A stretch of 64,000 bases of DNA from an uncultured Oscillospiraceae bacterium (lineage in GTDB: Bacteria > Bacillota > Clostridia > Oscillospirales > Ruminococcaceae), in NCBI GenBank assembly GCA_900539695.1, contig UQDG01000002.1, forward strand, positions 105,230-169,229. The letters run 5' to 3'. Both the position numbers and the translations under genes were made by a program. Each line of letters begins with the position of its first letter. Position 1 is the stretch's first letter. The notes beneath the pieces were generated by a model. That model had not been told where the DNA came from and did not search any database. It saw nothing but the letters and a program-made list of their open reading frames with translations. Of this stretch, positions 15,943 to 24,128 are shown one piece after another.

Positions 15943-16967
15943 TGCAGCCCATTGCTGCACCGCTGCTGCAATGGTTTCAGGCTAACAAAAGGCTCCTGCC
16001 GTTTCGACAGGAGCCTTCTGCCTACCATATCTGGGTCAGTGAGATCATGCTCCAACAGACCCGCGTAGCCGCGGCCATCCCGTATTACAACCGCTTTATC
16101 GCGGCACTGCCCACCCCCGCCGACCTGGCCGTCTGTGAGCCGGACGCCCTGCGCAAGCTGTGGCAGGGGCTTGGGTACTACAACCGCGTCAACAACATGC
16201 AAAAGGCCGCCCGCATCGTCTGCGAGCAGTACGGCGGCGACCTGCCCGCCGATTACGACGCCCTGCGCAGCCTGCCCGGCATCGGGGATTACACCGCCGG
16301 GGCCATTGCCAGCATTGCTTTTGGCATCCCGGCACCCGCCGTGGACGGCAACGTGCTGCGGGTGTTTGCCCGGCTGTACAACGACGACGCCGACGTGATG
16401 ACCCCTGCCGCCAAACGGCTGTTTACCCAACGTGTGCTGGACCAGATGCCCAAGGCCACGCCCGGCCCTTACAACGAAGCGCTGATGGAGTTAGGGGCGC
16501 TGGTGTGCATCCCCGGCACGCCCCACTGCGAGGCCTGCCCGCTGGCCGACCGCTGCTTAGGGTGCGCCGCCGGCAGGGCAGGGGAGCTGCCGGTAAAGCC
16601 CGCCCCCAAGGCCAAAACCACGGTGCCTGTTACGGTAGTATTGGTGGAGAGCGATGCAGGGCTGCTTTTGCAGCGCCGCCCCGCCAAGGGGCTGCTGGCC
16701 GGTTTGTGGCAGCCCGCCGCCTGGGAAAAAGCGCTGACCAAGGACGAGCTGACCGCCGCGCTGGCGAAGCTGGGCGTACAGGCCACGTTGACCGAACCGC
16801 TGCCGCCCGCGAAGCATGTGTTCACCCACCGGGTGTGGCAGCTTTCCGGCTGGCGCGGCCGGGCCGGGGCGTGCGCACTGCCGGACGGTTTCGTCTGGGC
16901 CGCCCCTGAGCAACTGGCCGAGGTATACCCCGTGCCCAACGCGTTTGGGGCATATGTAAAACGGTAA
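15942..16967 (+). CDS. mutY: A/G-specific adenine DNA glycosylase
   Basis: The 341-residue protein has the helix-hairpin-helix motif LPGIGDYTAGAIASIAF with the catalytic Asp in PAPAVDGNVLRV, then four cysteines of the [4Fe-4S] loop, C-x6-C-x2-C-x5-C, at about residues 189, 196, 199 and 205, and a C-terminal NUDIX-like domain (about 225-340) that reads 8-oxoG. MutY removes A mispaired with 8-oxoguanine. The ATG overlaps the asnS stop by one base, so it is translated by coupling; no separate ribosome site is needed. Confidence 0.96.
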   Translation: MQPIAAPLLQWFQANKRLLPFRQEPSAYHIWVSEIMLQQTRVAAAIPYYNRFIAALPTPADLAVCEPDALRKLWQGLGYYNRVNNMQKAARIVCEQYGGDLPADYDALRSLPGIGDYTAGAIASIAFGIPAPAVDGNVLRVFARLYNDDADVMTPAAKRLFTQRVLDQMPKATPGPYNEALMELGALVCIPGTPHCEACPLADRCLGCAAGRAGELPVKPAPKAKTTVPVTVVLVESDAGLLLQRRPAKGLLAGLWQPAAWEKALTKDELTAALAKLGVQATLTEPLPPAKHVFTHRVWQLSGWRGRAGACALPDGFVWAAPEQLAEVYPVPNAFGAYVKR

Positions 16968-16976
16968 TAAAACAGA

Positions 16977-17006
16977 AAGGCTTCCTGGTATTGAGGGAGC
17001 CTTTTG
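16977..17006 (+). terminator. Terminator after mutY
   Basis: A 9-bp stem (16977-16985 with 16995-17003) with one wobble pair is followed by a short T-run. Confidence 0.7.
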
Positions 17007-17027
17007 TAGTTATATTCCTAATGTAAA

Positions 17028-17111
17028 TTTACTATTGATTTCATTGATTTCATTGTTTTTATTGGGCAACAAACAAATGATGACAATGATTCCAATGATA
17101 TCAATAGTAAA
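17028..17111. repeat. AT-rich 28-bp inverted repeat
   Basis: Arms at 17028-17055 and 17084-17111 pair in 25 of 28 positions, separated by 28 bases. It lies between the convergent mutY and MATE genes and is far more AT-rich than its surroundings. It contains internal ATTGATTTC repeats. There is no open frame. Confidence 0.75.
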
Positions 17112-17130
17112 TGATAGTACTATCCTAAAT

Positions 17131-18477
17131 TCACGCTGCTTTCCCGCCAAAGGTGCCTTTGCGTTTCAGCAGCAGGTAGGCTGTCAGGCAGATGAGCACC
17201 GACAGCAGCGAGCCGACCGCCGTGGCAAGGCCCATGGGCAGCAGGTTGTCCGGGAACAGCTTGGACATGAAATAGGCCCCCGGCACACGCACCAGCACGA
17301 TGGCCAAAATGTTATGCAGGAACGAAAGCTCGCTGCGGCCGTAAGCGCAGAAATACCCGCTGAAGCTGAAGTGGATACCCGCAAAGAAGCAGTCCCAGAT
17401 ATACCCGCGCAGGTACCAGCCGCCCGCCACGGCCACAGCCGCGTCGCTGGTAAACAGAGCCACGGCATTGGGGGCGATAAACTGCACCAGCACACCCACG
17501 ATAGCCCCAAAGGTCAGCGAAATGCCGATGGCGTAGTACAGTGTCCCGGCGGCACGGTCGTGCTTTCCTGCGCCCACGTTCTGGGCCCCCAGCGCCGACA
17601 CCGTGGACAGCATCGAGGACGGCACCAGGAAGATGAAGCTGATGATCTTCTCCACGATGCCCACAGCGGCGGCGTCCGTCAGGCCGCGCCGGTTGGCAAT
17701 GACCGTGATGAGCAAAAACGAGATTTGGATAAGTCCGTCCTGCAGCGCCACCGGCACGCCGATGCGCAGGATGCGGCCAATGACATTTTTCTGCGGCCGC
17801 AGGTCACTTTTGTGCAGCCGGATGCCGCTTTTGCGCCGCAGGATGACCCCCAGCGAAACGATGACGCTGATGCCCTGGGCCAGCGTAGTACCCAGCGCCG
17901 CACCGGCGGGGCCCATGTGCAGTGCCCCCATAAACAAGTAGTCCAGCCCGATGTTGGCCGCGCAGGCCACGGCAATAAAGTACATCGGGCTGCGGGAATC
18001 GCCCAGCCCGCGGAAGATGGACGCAATAATATTGTACGCCGTAATACAGGGGATGCCGATGAAGCAGATGGTCAGGTAAGCCGCCGCGCCGGGCACAGCC
18101 TCGGCCGGAGTGGACGTCATGCTTAAAATCGGCTGCACCAGCGCCGTCAGCACCGCGGCCAGCACCACCGACACCGCCAGAAACAGCATGACCGCGTTGC
18201 CAATGACCGCGCCTGCGCCCCGGTCATCGTGGGCGCCCACTGCCCGGCCGATACCCACGGTAACACCCATGGCCAGCCCCACCAGCATGACCGTGATCAT
18301 GTGCATGATCTGGCTGCCGATGGACACCGCCGTGATGCTGGCCGTGCCCTCAAACTGGCCAATGATGAACAGGTCTGCCATGCCGTACAGCGTTTGCAAA
18401 AAATACGACAGCAGGTAGGGCAGCGAGAAATAAAGCACATTTTTGAATACACTGCCGGTGGTCAGGTCTTTTTGCAT
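17131..18477 (-). CDS. MATE-family efflux transporter
   Basis: The 448-residue protein has twelve hydrophobic segments and starts MQKDLTTGSVFKNVLYFSLP, then LQTLYGMADLFIIGQF, the first-repeat signature of the DinF/NorM MATE branch common in Clostridia. It is predicted to exchange Na+ or H+ for toxic organic cations. It shares the same fold but low identity with the gene at 11488, so they are old paralogs. AAAGGA lies about 10 bases before the ATG. Its upstream region holds the miniature element at 18503. Confidence 0.93.
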   Translation of the reverse strand: MQKDLTTGSVFKNVLYFSLPYLLSYFLQTLYGMADLFIIGQFEGTASITAVSIGSQIMHMITVMLVGLAMGVTVGIGRAVGAHDDRGAGAVIGNAVMLFLAVSVVLAAVLTALVQPILSMTSTPAEAVPGAAAYLTICFIGIPCITAYNIIASIFRGLGDSRSPMYFIAVACAANIGLDYLFMGALHMGPAGAALGTTLAQGISVIVSLGVILRRKSGIRLHKSDLRPQKNVIGRILRIGVPVALQDGLIQISFLLITVIANRRGLTDAAAVGIVEKIISFIFLVPSSMLSTVSALGAQNVGAGKHDRAAGTLYYAIGISLTFGAIVGVLVQFIAPNAVALFTSDAAVAVAGGWYLRGYIWDCFFAGIHFSFSGYFCAYGRSELSFLHNILAIVLVRVPGAYFMSKLFPDNLLPMGLATAVGSLLSVLICLTAYLLLKRKGTFGGKAA

Positions 18478-18502
18478 GGTTGGTTTCCGTCCTTTTCAAA
18501 TT

Positions 18503-18646
18503 AAAGGCTCCCCTTGAGGGGAGCTGGCGCCGTAGGCGACTGAGGGGTGGCTCACCTGCAGAGCAATTGCATCTACTTTGTTGGCCTATAGCTAAAGTAG
18601 CCACCCCTCACCCGCTGCGCGGGAGCTCCCCTCAAGGGGAGCCTTT
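18503..18646. mobile_element. MITE-like miniature element with 23-bp perfect terminal inverted repeats, copy A
   Basis: The ends AAAGGCTCCCCTTGAGGGG..(18503-18525) and their exact complement (18624-18646) bound a 144-base non-coding unit. Inner blocks also pair: GAGGGGTGGCT (18542-18552) with AGCCACCCCTC (18598-18608) and CTACTTT with AAAGTAG. The same design is seen at 52245. It holds no open frame. Confidence 0.8.
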
Positions 18647-18755
18647 TTCCTATATAAAGTAAACCCCATTTTCCCACGAATGTCAAGCCAGCTCTTTAAA
18701 TCGCTAAAGCAGGCATGAGACAGCCAAGGAACTTTCAAATTTTACAATTCTTGTG

Positions 18756-18784
18756 TTGTATTCCGGCCCCGGGTCGGGTATAAT
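18756..18784 (+). promoter_or_regulatory. Promoter for the 83-residue gene
   Basis: TTGTAT (18756-18761) and TATAAT (18779-18784) with 17-base spacing, about 90 bases before the start codon. Confidence 0.65.
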
Positions 18785-18874
18785 AGGGGCATAGCGGTAT
18801 CTGCCCCGCAGACCGCCCGCAAGAAAAAATTACGAATCAACGGTATTCTTACCGCCAGGAAGGGAGTTTTCCCC

Positions 18875-19126
18875 ATGATGAAGAAATCCACGTTCGGTGC
18901 TGTGCTGGCCTTTTTCTTTGCTGCTGCCGGTGCCCTGACCGCCGCCGCCCTCTACCTCTATCACCGCGAGAAAGAGCTGGACGAGTACGAGCGCCTGCTG
19001 TTCAGCGATGACGGTGACGATTACGACGATGATGACGATTTCCAGGACGACACCGTCTACGAAAAGATCCCCGCCCAGCCCGCAGCCGACGCCCCTGACG
19101 CCCCTGACGCCCCTGACGCCGAGTAA
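18875..19126 (+). CDS. Small membrane protein with acidic tail, unknown function
   Basis: The 83 residues comprise a short basic start, one membrane helix (about 8-28), and a cytoplasmic or external tail rich in Asp with DDGDDYDDDDDFQDD and three copies of DAP near the end. AAGGGAG lies 8 bases before the ATG. A second ATG is one codon downstream. It ends at a terminator and stands alone, ahead of the two LytM-like genes. I do not recognise a family. The DAP triplet repeat could vary in number by slippage. Confidence 0.7.
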   Translation: MMKKSTFGAVLAFFFAAAGALTAAALYLYHREKELDEYERLLFSDDGDDYDDDDDFQDDTVYEKIPAQPAADAPDAPDAPDAE

Positions 19127-19140
19127 AAACTGAGTCTCTC

Positions 19141-19172
19141 AGCCGGGCGCCGCCTTGTGCGTCCGGCTTTTC
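19141..19172 (+). terminator. Terminator after the 83-residue gene
   Basis: A 10-bp stem (19141-19150 with 19159-19168, one mismatch) is followed by TTTTCC. It lies just upstream of the next start codon. Confidence 0.65.
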
Positions 19173-19199
19173 CATCGCTACTGCCTATAGGAGAAAACT

Positions 19200-20432
19200 A
19201 TGCGCAAACTGCTGCTCTGGCTTGCTATGGTCATTGCCATGGTCGCGCTGATTTTAGGCGGCACCGCCGCGTTTCTCTACAGCCGCACCGGCGAAAAAGA
19301 CCTCCCGCAGGAGGCTGTTACCTTCGGGGACACCGCCCTCACCCCCAACGGGTGGGATTGGACCATCCCCGTGCTGGGCGACAAAGTAAGCAAGCACTAC
19401 CAGAGCCCTACCAACCTGACCGTGCAAAAGCTGGGCACCTTTACCGATACCGCGCCCCAGCTGGTGCTGCCGGATTGGGTCACCCGCGCCGAAGTGACCA
19501 TCACCGCGCCCGACGGCACGGCCTGGACCGGCGATGCCTCCACCTGCAACACCTATACCTACGCCGCCAACGGCGACTACCAAATTATTGTAAAAGCCTA
19601 CCACCAGGAGAACGAGCCCCCCGCCGACGCCCAGGGCTGGTACGCCTACCGCGCCGGGTACACCATGTCGATGGCCCCTACCGTGACCCTGAGCATTGAC
19701 CGCGCCGCCCAGGGCAGCGTGGTGGCGCTGTATCTCACCGGTATTCTGGATGGTGAGCCGAGCCTGGAGACCGACCTGGGCACCGTCTGGTTCCGCCGCA
19801 CCGCCGGCGGCTACATGGGGTATATCCCTATCACCTATAACGCCGAGGGCGGCGACCATACCCTGCAGCTGACCTGCGGCAGCCTGACCCGCGACTTGAC
19901 CCTGACCGTGACCAACACCCAGCACAAGACGGTGGAACTGCCCGCCGAGGAAGACGTGGGCGGGGCCGAGGAGTACCGCAACGCCATCTGGCCGCTGTAC
20001 ACCAACAGCACCGGCCAAAAGCTGTGGAACGGGCTGTTCGTGGCCCCCAGCAGCAGCGCCATTGCCGTGCACTACGGCGACATCCAGATGCGGGACGGCC
20101 AGCGCAGCGGCCAATCTACCGGGCTGACCTACTCCGCCCCCGACAACGAGACCATCACCGCACCCCAGAGCGGCACCGTCGTGCTGGCGGATACCCTGAC
20201 CCTAACCGGCGGCACGGTGGTCATCGACCACGGCTGCGGCGTGAAAAGCTATCTGTTCGGGTTAAAGACCGTCACCGCCCAGCGCGGCCAGACGATCGAA
20301 GCCGGCTCCCCCGTAGGCACGGCGGGCACCGACCATGACCTGATCTTTGAGCTGCGCATCGGCAGCAAATCGGTAGACCCGGAGCCTGCCATGGCGGGCC
20401 GCAGTGGTCTGCAATACCGCGAGTCTGAATAA
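19200..20432 (+). CDS. Membrane-anchored LytM-like protein lacking metallopeptidase ligands (paralog 1)
   Basis: The 410-residue protein has one N-terminal membrane helix (about 4-27), two beta-rich extracellular regions (about 40-250), and a C-terminal fold resembling M23/LytM peptidases (about 285-405) with GGTVVIDHGCGVKSYLFGL and RGQTIEAGSPVGTAG. The zinc-binding HxH is replaced: where HLHFEL is expected the sequence is DLIFEL. An H is present in AVHYGD (about 289) but without the following aligned Asp. It is therefore likely a non-enzymatic wall-binding or scaffold protein. The next gene is a clear paralog. AGGAG precedes the ATG. Confidence 0.75.
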   Translation: MRKLLLWLAMVIAMVALILGGTAAFLYSRTGEKDLPQEAVTFGDTALTPNGWDWTIPVLGDKVSKHYQSPTNLTVQKLGTFTDTAPQLVLPDWVTRAEVTITAPDGTAWTGDASTCNTYTYAANGDYQIIVKAYHQENEPPADAQGWYAYRAGYTMSMAPTVTLSIDRAAQGSVVALYLTGILDGEPSLETDLGTVWFRRTAGGYMGYIPITYNAEGGDHTLQLTCGSLTRDLTLTVTNTQHKTVELPAEEDVGGAEEYRNAIWPLYTNSTGQKLWNGLFVAPSSSAIAVHYGDIQMRDGQRSGQSTGLTYSAPDNETITAPQSGTVVLADTLTLTGGTVVIDHGCGVKSYLFGLKTVTAQRGQTIEAGSPVGTAGTDHDLIFELRIGSKSVDPEPAMAGRSGLQYRESE

Positions 20433-20518
20433 ATTTTTCATTGGGTACAGCCCGGCCCCGGCTGCCGCCTGTTTTTCCACGATGGGGCAACACCAAGAGG
20501 ATTTTGGGAAGAGTACAG

Positions 20519-22375
20519 ATGAGCAAGAAAAACGACAACATCCCGGCCCAGGCCGCACCGGATACTGTCCCCCAGGCAGCCCCGCAGCCCGAATCCGCGC
20601 CCCCTGCGGAGACCGCGCCGGCGGAAGAAGCCGTCGCTACGGCCGCTGCCGAGGATGCCCCCGCCGAACCGGCAGGGGAGAGCGAAGCGGAACCTGTTGA
20701 AGAAGCGGCAGACGCCACCCCCGAAGCGCCGGAAGCACCCGAGGAAGCCCCCGCCGAAGAAGGCAAACCCGAAGCAGAGCCGGAAACGCCTGCTGAGGAC
20801 AGCGCCCCCGCAGAGGAGGATGCCACCGCAGAGGCCCCCACGGAGGAGGCTGCAGCTGACGAAGACGCTGCCTTGGATGCCGCTGAGGCCGACGAGGAGA
20901 CCGTGGAGCTGCCGCCCATCGATGAAAAGCGCCTGCTGGACATGACCCGCACGGTGCAGCTCTCGGTGGAGCAGATCACCGCCAACATGGATATTCCCGC
21001 CGGGGAGGATACCGACACCTCGTCCGACGACGATGCGGCGGAGGATGACACCCCCGCCACCGTGGGGGATGTTGTGCGCAGCGGCGTGACCGGCATGGCC
21101 AGGTGGCTGCTGCTGGTGGTGGTGTTTGTGCTGGTGGTGGCCGGCATCGGCGTGGCCTACCTGTACCGCAGCGCCACCCCCGATATGCTGCCTTCCATCC
21201 GCGTGACCTTCGCCGGGCAGACGCTGGAGCCTTCGGCCTACAAGTGGCATGTGCCGGTCATCGGCAACTGGTTCAAGCGTACCTACGCCGAAACTTATAG
21301 TTCCGTCCCCGCTGTGCTGGAGGATCCCATCTCCACGCTGTCGCCGGATATTACGATCAGCTCCACCAACTACGCCACCCAGCTGACCGTGACCGACGCC
21401 GACAAGGAGACCGTGTTCGAGGGTACGCTGTCGGAGTTCAGCGGCTATTGCTTTGACGAGACCGGCACCTACACCGCCAAGCTGGTGGCCAGCGTTACCG
21501 GCTCCCGCGCAGCAGGCGCCGCCGACATCACCGGCTCCGAGACCTGGCTGTTCACCTTCGATATTGCCATCGAGCCGTCCGTTTATTTAAGCGAGAATAC
21601 CATCGAGCAGGGCGGCGTAGCCGCCATCCGTGTGACCGGCAGTTACGAGAACGACGCCCCCACCCTGACCACCACGCTGAAGAATCAGGGCTTTATCCAA
21701 TCCTCCAACGGCTGGGTGTGCTACCTGCCCATCCCCTGGAACGCAGCCTTAGGCACCGAGACCATCGACGTGCAGGTGGGCCGCTACTCCACCACACTGT
21801 ACCTGAAAGTGACCGACGGCGGATTCAGCTACAAGGATTACTCCTCGCAGTCCCAGCGCGCCACGCCCTACCTCGGGCAGGACGACGCCCCCACCAAGGT
21901 CAGCAAGCTGTTCACCGCAGCGCCCACCGGCATCAGCTGGGCGGACGCCGGGTTCGTGCAGCCGTTCCTCAACCGCCTCAACACCACGCTGACCTTCGGC
22001 GCGACCGAGTATGTGGGCCGCCGCTACAGCGAGCGCAGCACCAACACCGGCGCAGGCGGCCGCACCAGTACGAACGTAATTTTGTCCACCACCCGCGGTG
22101 AGCTGGTCATTGCCCCCGCCAGCGGCAAGATCGACCTGGCCGAGGACCTGGGCGGCGACTACGGAACTACGTTGGTCATCGACCACGGCGCGGGCGTGCG
22201 CACGATCTTCTACGGGCTGAGCGACATTGACATCAAGGCCGGGCAGCAGGTCAAGCAGGGCCAGACCCTTGCCACCTGCGGCAAGACCACCGTTGTGGAA
22301 ATGCGCATCGGCACAGTCCCCATCGACCCCATCGCCGTCTGGCGCGGCCAGTGCAACGGGTTGAAGTACTATTAA
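20519..22375 (+). CDS. Membrane-anchored LytM-like protein with long acidic N-terminal tail (paralog 2)
   Basis: The ATG at 20519 has GGGAAGAG upstream and gives 618 residues. Residues 1-190 are a low-complexity Ala/Glu/Pro cytoplasmic tail, followed by a membrane helix (about 196-216), beta-rich extracellular regions matching the upstream gene (for example EPSAYKWHVPVIGNWFKRTY against TPNGWDWTIPVLGDKVSKHY), and a LytM-like end with TLVIDHGAGVRTIFYGL. The HLHFEL position reads TVVEMRI (about 587), so the zinc site is lost completely. Probably a structural or regulatory partner of the upstream protein. An in-frame TTG start exists at 20441 but lacks support. Confidence 0.75.
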   Translation: MSKKNDNIPAQAAPDTVPQAAPQPESAPPAETAPAEEAVATAAAEDAPAEPAGESEAEPVEEAADATPEAPEAPEEAPAEEGKPEAEPETPAEDSAPAEEDATAEAPTEEAAADEDAALDAAEADEETVELPPIDEKRLLDMTRTVQLSVEQITANMDIPAGEDTDTSSDDDAAEDDTPATVGDVVRSGVTGMARWLLLVVVFVLVVAGIGVAYLYRSATPDMLPSIRVTFAGQTLEPSAYKWHVPVIGNWFKRTYAETYSSVPAVLEDPISTLSPDITISSTNYATQLTVTDADKETVFEGTLSEFSGYCFDETGTYTAKLVASVTGSRAAGAADITGSETWLFTFDIAIEPSVYLSENTIEQGGVAAIRVTGSYENDAPTLTTTLKNQGFIQSSNGWVCYLPIPWNAALGTETIDVQVGRYSTTLYLKVTDGGFSYKDYSSQSQRATPYLGQDDAPTKVSKLFTAAPTGISWADAGFVQPFLNRLNTTLTFGATEYVGRRYSERSTNTGAGGRTSTNVILSTTRGELVIAPASGKIDLAEDLGGDYGTTLVIDHGAGVRTIFYGLSDIDIKAGQQVKQGQTLATCGKTTVVEMRIGTVPIDPIAVWRGQCNGLKYY

Positions 22376-22390
22376 ACCATTCGATTTTTT

Positions 22391-22422
22391 TCCCGATCCC
22401 TTTTGAGGGGTCGGGATTTTTT
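22391..22422 (+). terminator. Terminator of the LytM-like gene pair
   Basis: A 10-bp stem (22391-22400 with 22411-22420, one wobble) with a 10-base loop is followed by TTTTTTA. Confidence 0.85.
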
Positions 22423-22438
22423 ATTTGCACGCGGCGCA

Positions 22439-22469
22439 AAAGGCTCCTCTGGGAGGGAGCTTTTTTTGT
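22439..22469 (+). terminator. Possible second terminator hairpin
   Basis: AAGGCTCC and GGAGCTT can pair around a short loop and are followed by seven T. The stem is imperfect. It lies just downstream of the stronger terminator, as a tandem backup or a fragment of a miniature element. Confidence 0.4.
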
Positions 22470-22534
22470 ATCCGCACCATTCGCCTCAATCCAAGCATAC
22501 TATGGCGAAAGCACACCCAAAGGGGGAACAGCCT

Positions 22535-23332
22535 ATGAAAACCTTTTGCGTGGTGGGGCATGATGCCCGCCAGCGGGCGGCGGCGCAGACTTTGCAGGCC
22601 GCGGGGTTCCGCATCATTGGGCCGGAGGCCGCCTGCCAGGCCGATTTTGTCCTGCTGCCCATGTCCCAGGAACGTGTCAGCGATGCCGTCGCCCGCACCC
22701 TGCAGGGGGTGCGCCCCGGCACCCTGCTGCTGGCCGGACGCCCCGGTTCACCCATCCAGGCCGCCGCCCGGCAGGCCAGTCTGCCGCTGCTGGACTACTT
22801 CCAGCGGCCCGAGCTGGAATGTTTAAACGCCGTGCCCACCGCAGAGGGCTGCCTTGCCCTGCTGCTGCAATTGCGCCGCCGCACCATCTGGGAAAGCGAC
22901 TTCCTGGTTCTCGGCTACGGACGCATCGGCCGGGCGGTAGCGCGGCGGCTGGACCTGCTGGGCGGACATACTACCGTTGCCGCCCGCAATGCCGTGCAGC
23001 GGGCCAACGCCCGGTGTGCGGGGCACCGCGCCGCCCCGCTGGACCGCCTACCCGTGCTGCTGGCAAAGCATGATACCGTCATCAACACCATCCCCGCGCC
23101 GGTGCTGCCCCGCAAAATGCTGGAAAAGCTGCCCCGCGGGGCGCTGGTCATCGACCTGGCCAGCCTGCCCGGCGGCACCGACTTTGACGCCGCCGAAGCC
23201 CTGGGCATCCGGGCCGAACACGCCCTGGCCCTGCCCGGCAAGTGCGCCCCCGATACCGCCGGGGCGCTCATCGCCCAAACCGTACTGACCATCCTGCAAG
23301 AAAGAGGTGATCTGCATGATGAACCGGCCTGA
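22535..23332 (+). CDS. dpaA: Dipicolinate synthase subunit A
   Basis: The ATG at 22535 follows AAAGGGGG and gives 265 residues. A Rossmann loop FLVLGYGRIGRAVARRLDLL (about 128-147) and the C-terminal ALALPGKCAPDTAGALIAQT are hallmarks of DpaA (SpoVFA). With DpaB it oxidises the dihydrodipicolinate-synthase product to dipicolinic acid in the mother cell during sporulation. Its end overlaps the start of dpaB by 17 bases, so translation is coupled. It completes with SpoVAC/D/E the route from synthesis to uptake of DPA. Confidence 0.95.
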   Translation: MKTFCVVGHDARQRAAAQTLQAAGFRIIGPEAACQADFVLLPMSQERVSDAVARTLQGVRPGTLLLAGRPGSPIQAAARQASLPLLDYFQRPELECLNAVPTAEGCLALLLQLRRRTIWESDFLVLGYGRIGRAVARRLDLLGGHTTVAARNAVQRANARCAGHRAAPLDRLPVLLAKHDTVINTIPAPVLPRKMLEKLPRGALVIDLASLPGGTDFDAAEALGIRAEHALALPGKCAPDTAGALIAQTVLTILQERGDLHDEPA

Positions 23333-23903
23333 CGGCCCCCGCACCGTGGCCTTTGCTTTATGCGGCAGTTTTTGCAGCTTTTCGGCTGTGCTGCCCCAGG
23401 TGCGCCGCCTGCGGGCGCTGGGCTGGCGGGTGCTGCCCATTTTAAGCTGCAGCGCCGCCGCGCTGGATACCCGCTTTGGCACGGCCGCCGCTCTGCGCGC
23501 CCAATTGCAGGAGATGACCGGCGAAACACCGCTGACCACCCTGCAGCAGGTGGAACCGCTTGGCCCAAAAGGGATGGCCCAGGCACTTATCATCGCCCCG
23601 GCCACGGGCACCACCATGGCCATGCTGGCAGCGGGCCTCAGCGCCACGCCGGTAACCCTGGCCGCCAAAAGCCTGCTGCGGGGCGGACGGCCCGTTGTTC
23701 TGGCTCCCTCCACCAACGATGCGCTCTCGGGCAGCGCCCCGGCTATTGCCCAGCTGCTGCAGCGGCGGAACTACTACTTTGTGCCCTTCGGCCAGGACGA
23801 CAGCTACAAAAAGCCCTGCAGCCTCAAAAGCGATTTCACCCTCATCCCCGATACGCTGGAAAGCGCCCTGCGCGGTGTGCAGTTGCAGCCGATTCTGCTG
23901 TAA
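23316..23903 (+). CDS. dpaB: Dipicolinate synthase subunit B
   Basis: The start at 23316 is chosen for the AAAGAGG site 8 bases before; a GTG at 23307 is also in frame. The 195-residue flavoprotein-like protein has VAFALCGSFCSFSAVLPQV, the mid-region IIAPATGTTMAMLAAGLS and PCSLKSDFTLIPDTLE near the end, matching DpaB (SpoVFB). It overlaps dpaA. A cluster of palindromic repeats follows, then murA. Confidence 0.95.
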   Translation: MMNRPDGPRTVAFALCGSFCSFSAVLPQVRRLRALGWRVLPILSCSAAALDTRFGTAAALRAQLQEMTGETPLTTLQQVEPLGPKGMAQALIIAPATGTTMAMLAAGLSATPVTLAAKSLLRGGRPVVLAPSTNDALSGSAPAIAQLLQRRNYYFVPFGQDDSYKKPCSLKSDFTLIPDTLESALRGVQLQPILL

Positions 23904-23930
23904 TGCCGGCGCGATTTGTGACATATAAGT

Positions 23931-24083
23931 GTAGGGGCGAGCAGTGTCGCCCGCAGAGCCTTGCGTTGCCGCAGGGTTTACGGGCCGATGCAAGCATCGG
24001 CCCCTACAGCAGGCCGTGTGGCTGGATTTGTAGGGGCGGATGCTCGCATCCGCCCGCGGGCTTGACACGCTGTTCGCCCCTAC
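23931..24083. repeat. GTAGGGG-type palindromes, copy 4 (two units in inverted orientation)
   Basis: Units at 23931-24007 and 24031-24083 each start GTAGGGGC and end GCCCCTAC. The left unit has GAGCAGTGTCGCCCGC and the right has its near-complement GCGGGCTTGACACGCTGTTCGC, so the units face each other. They fill the 225-base gap between dpaB and murA, which holds no gene. Confidence 0.8.
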
Positions 24084-24128
24084 ATCCTCTACAATTTCCA
24101 CGCACAGCCAGCGTAAAAGGGGGTACCC

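Noticed and set aside
20441-20518. TTG start extending LytM-like paralog 2 by 26 codons
   Set aside because: The extension has no ribosome site and unlike composition; ATG at 20519 with GGGAAGAG is better.
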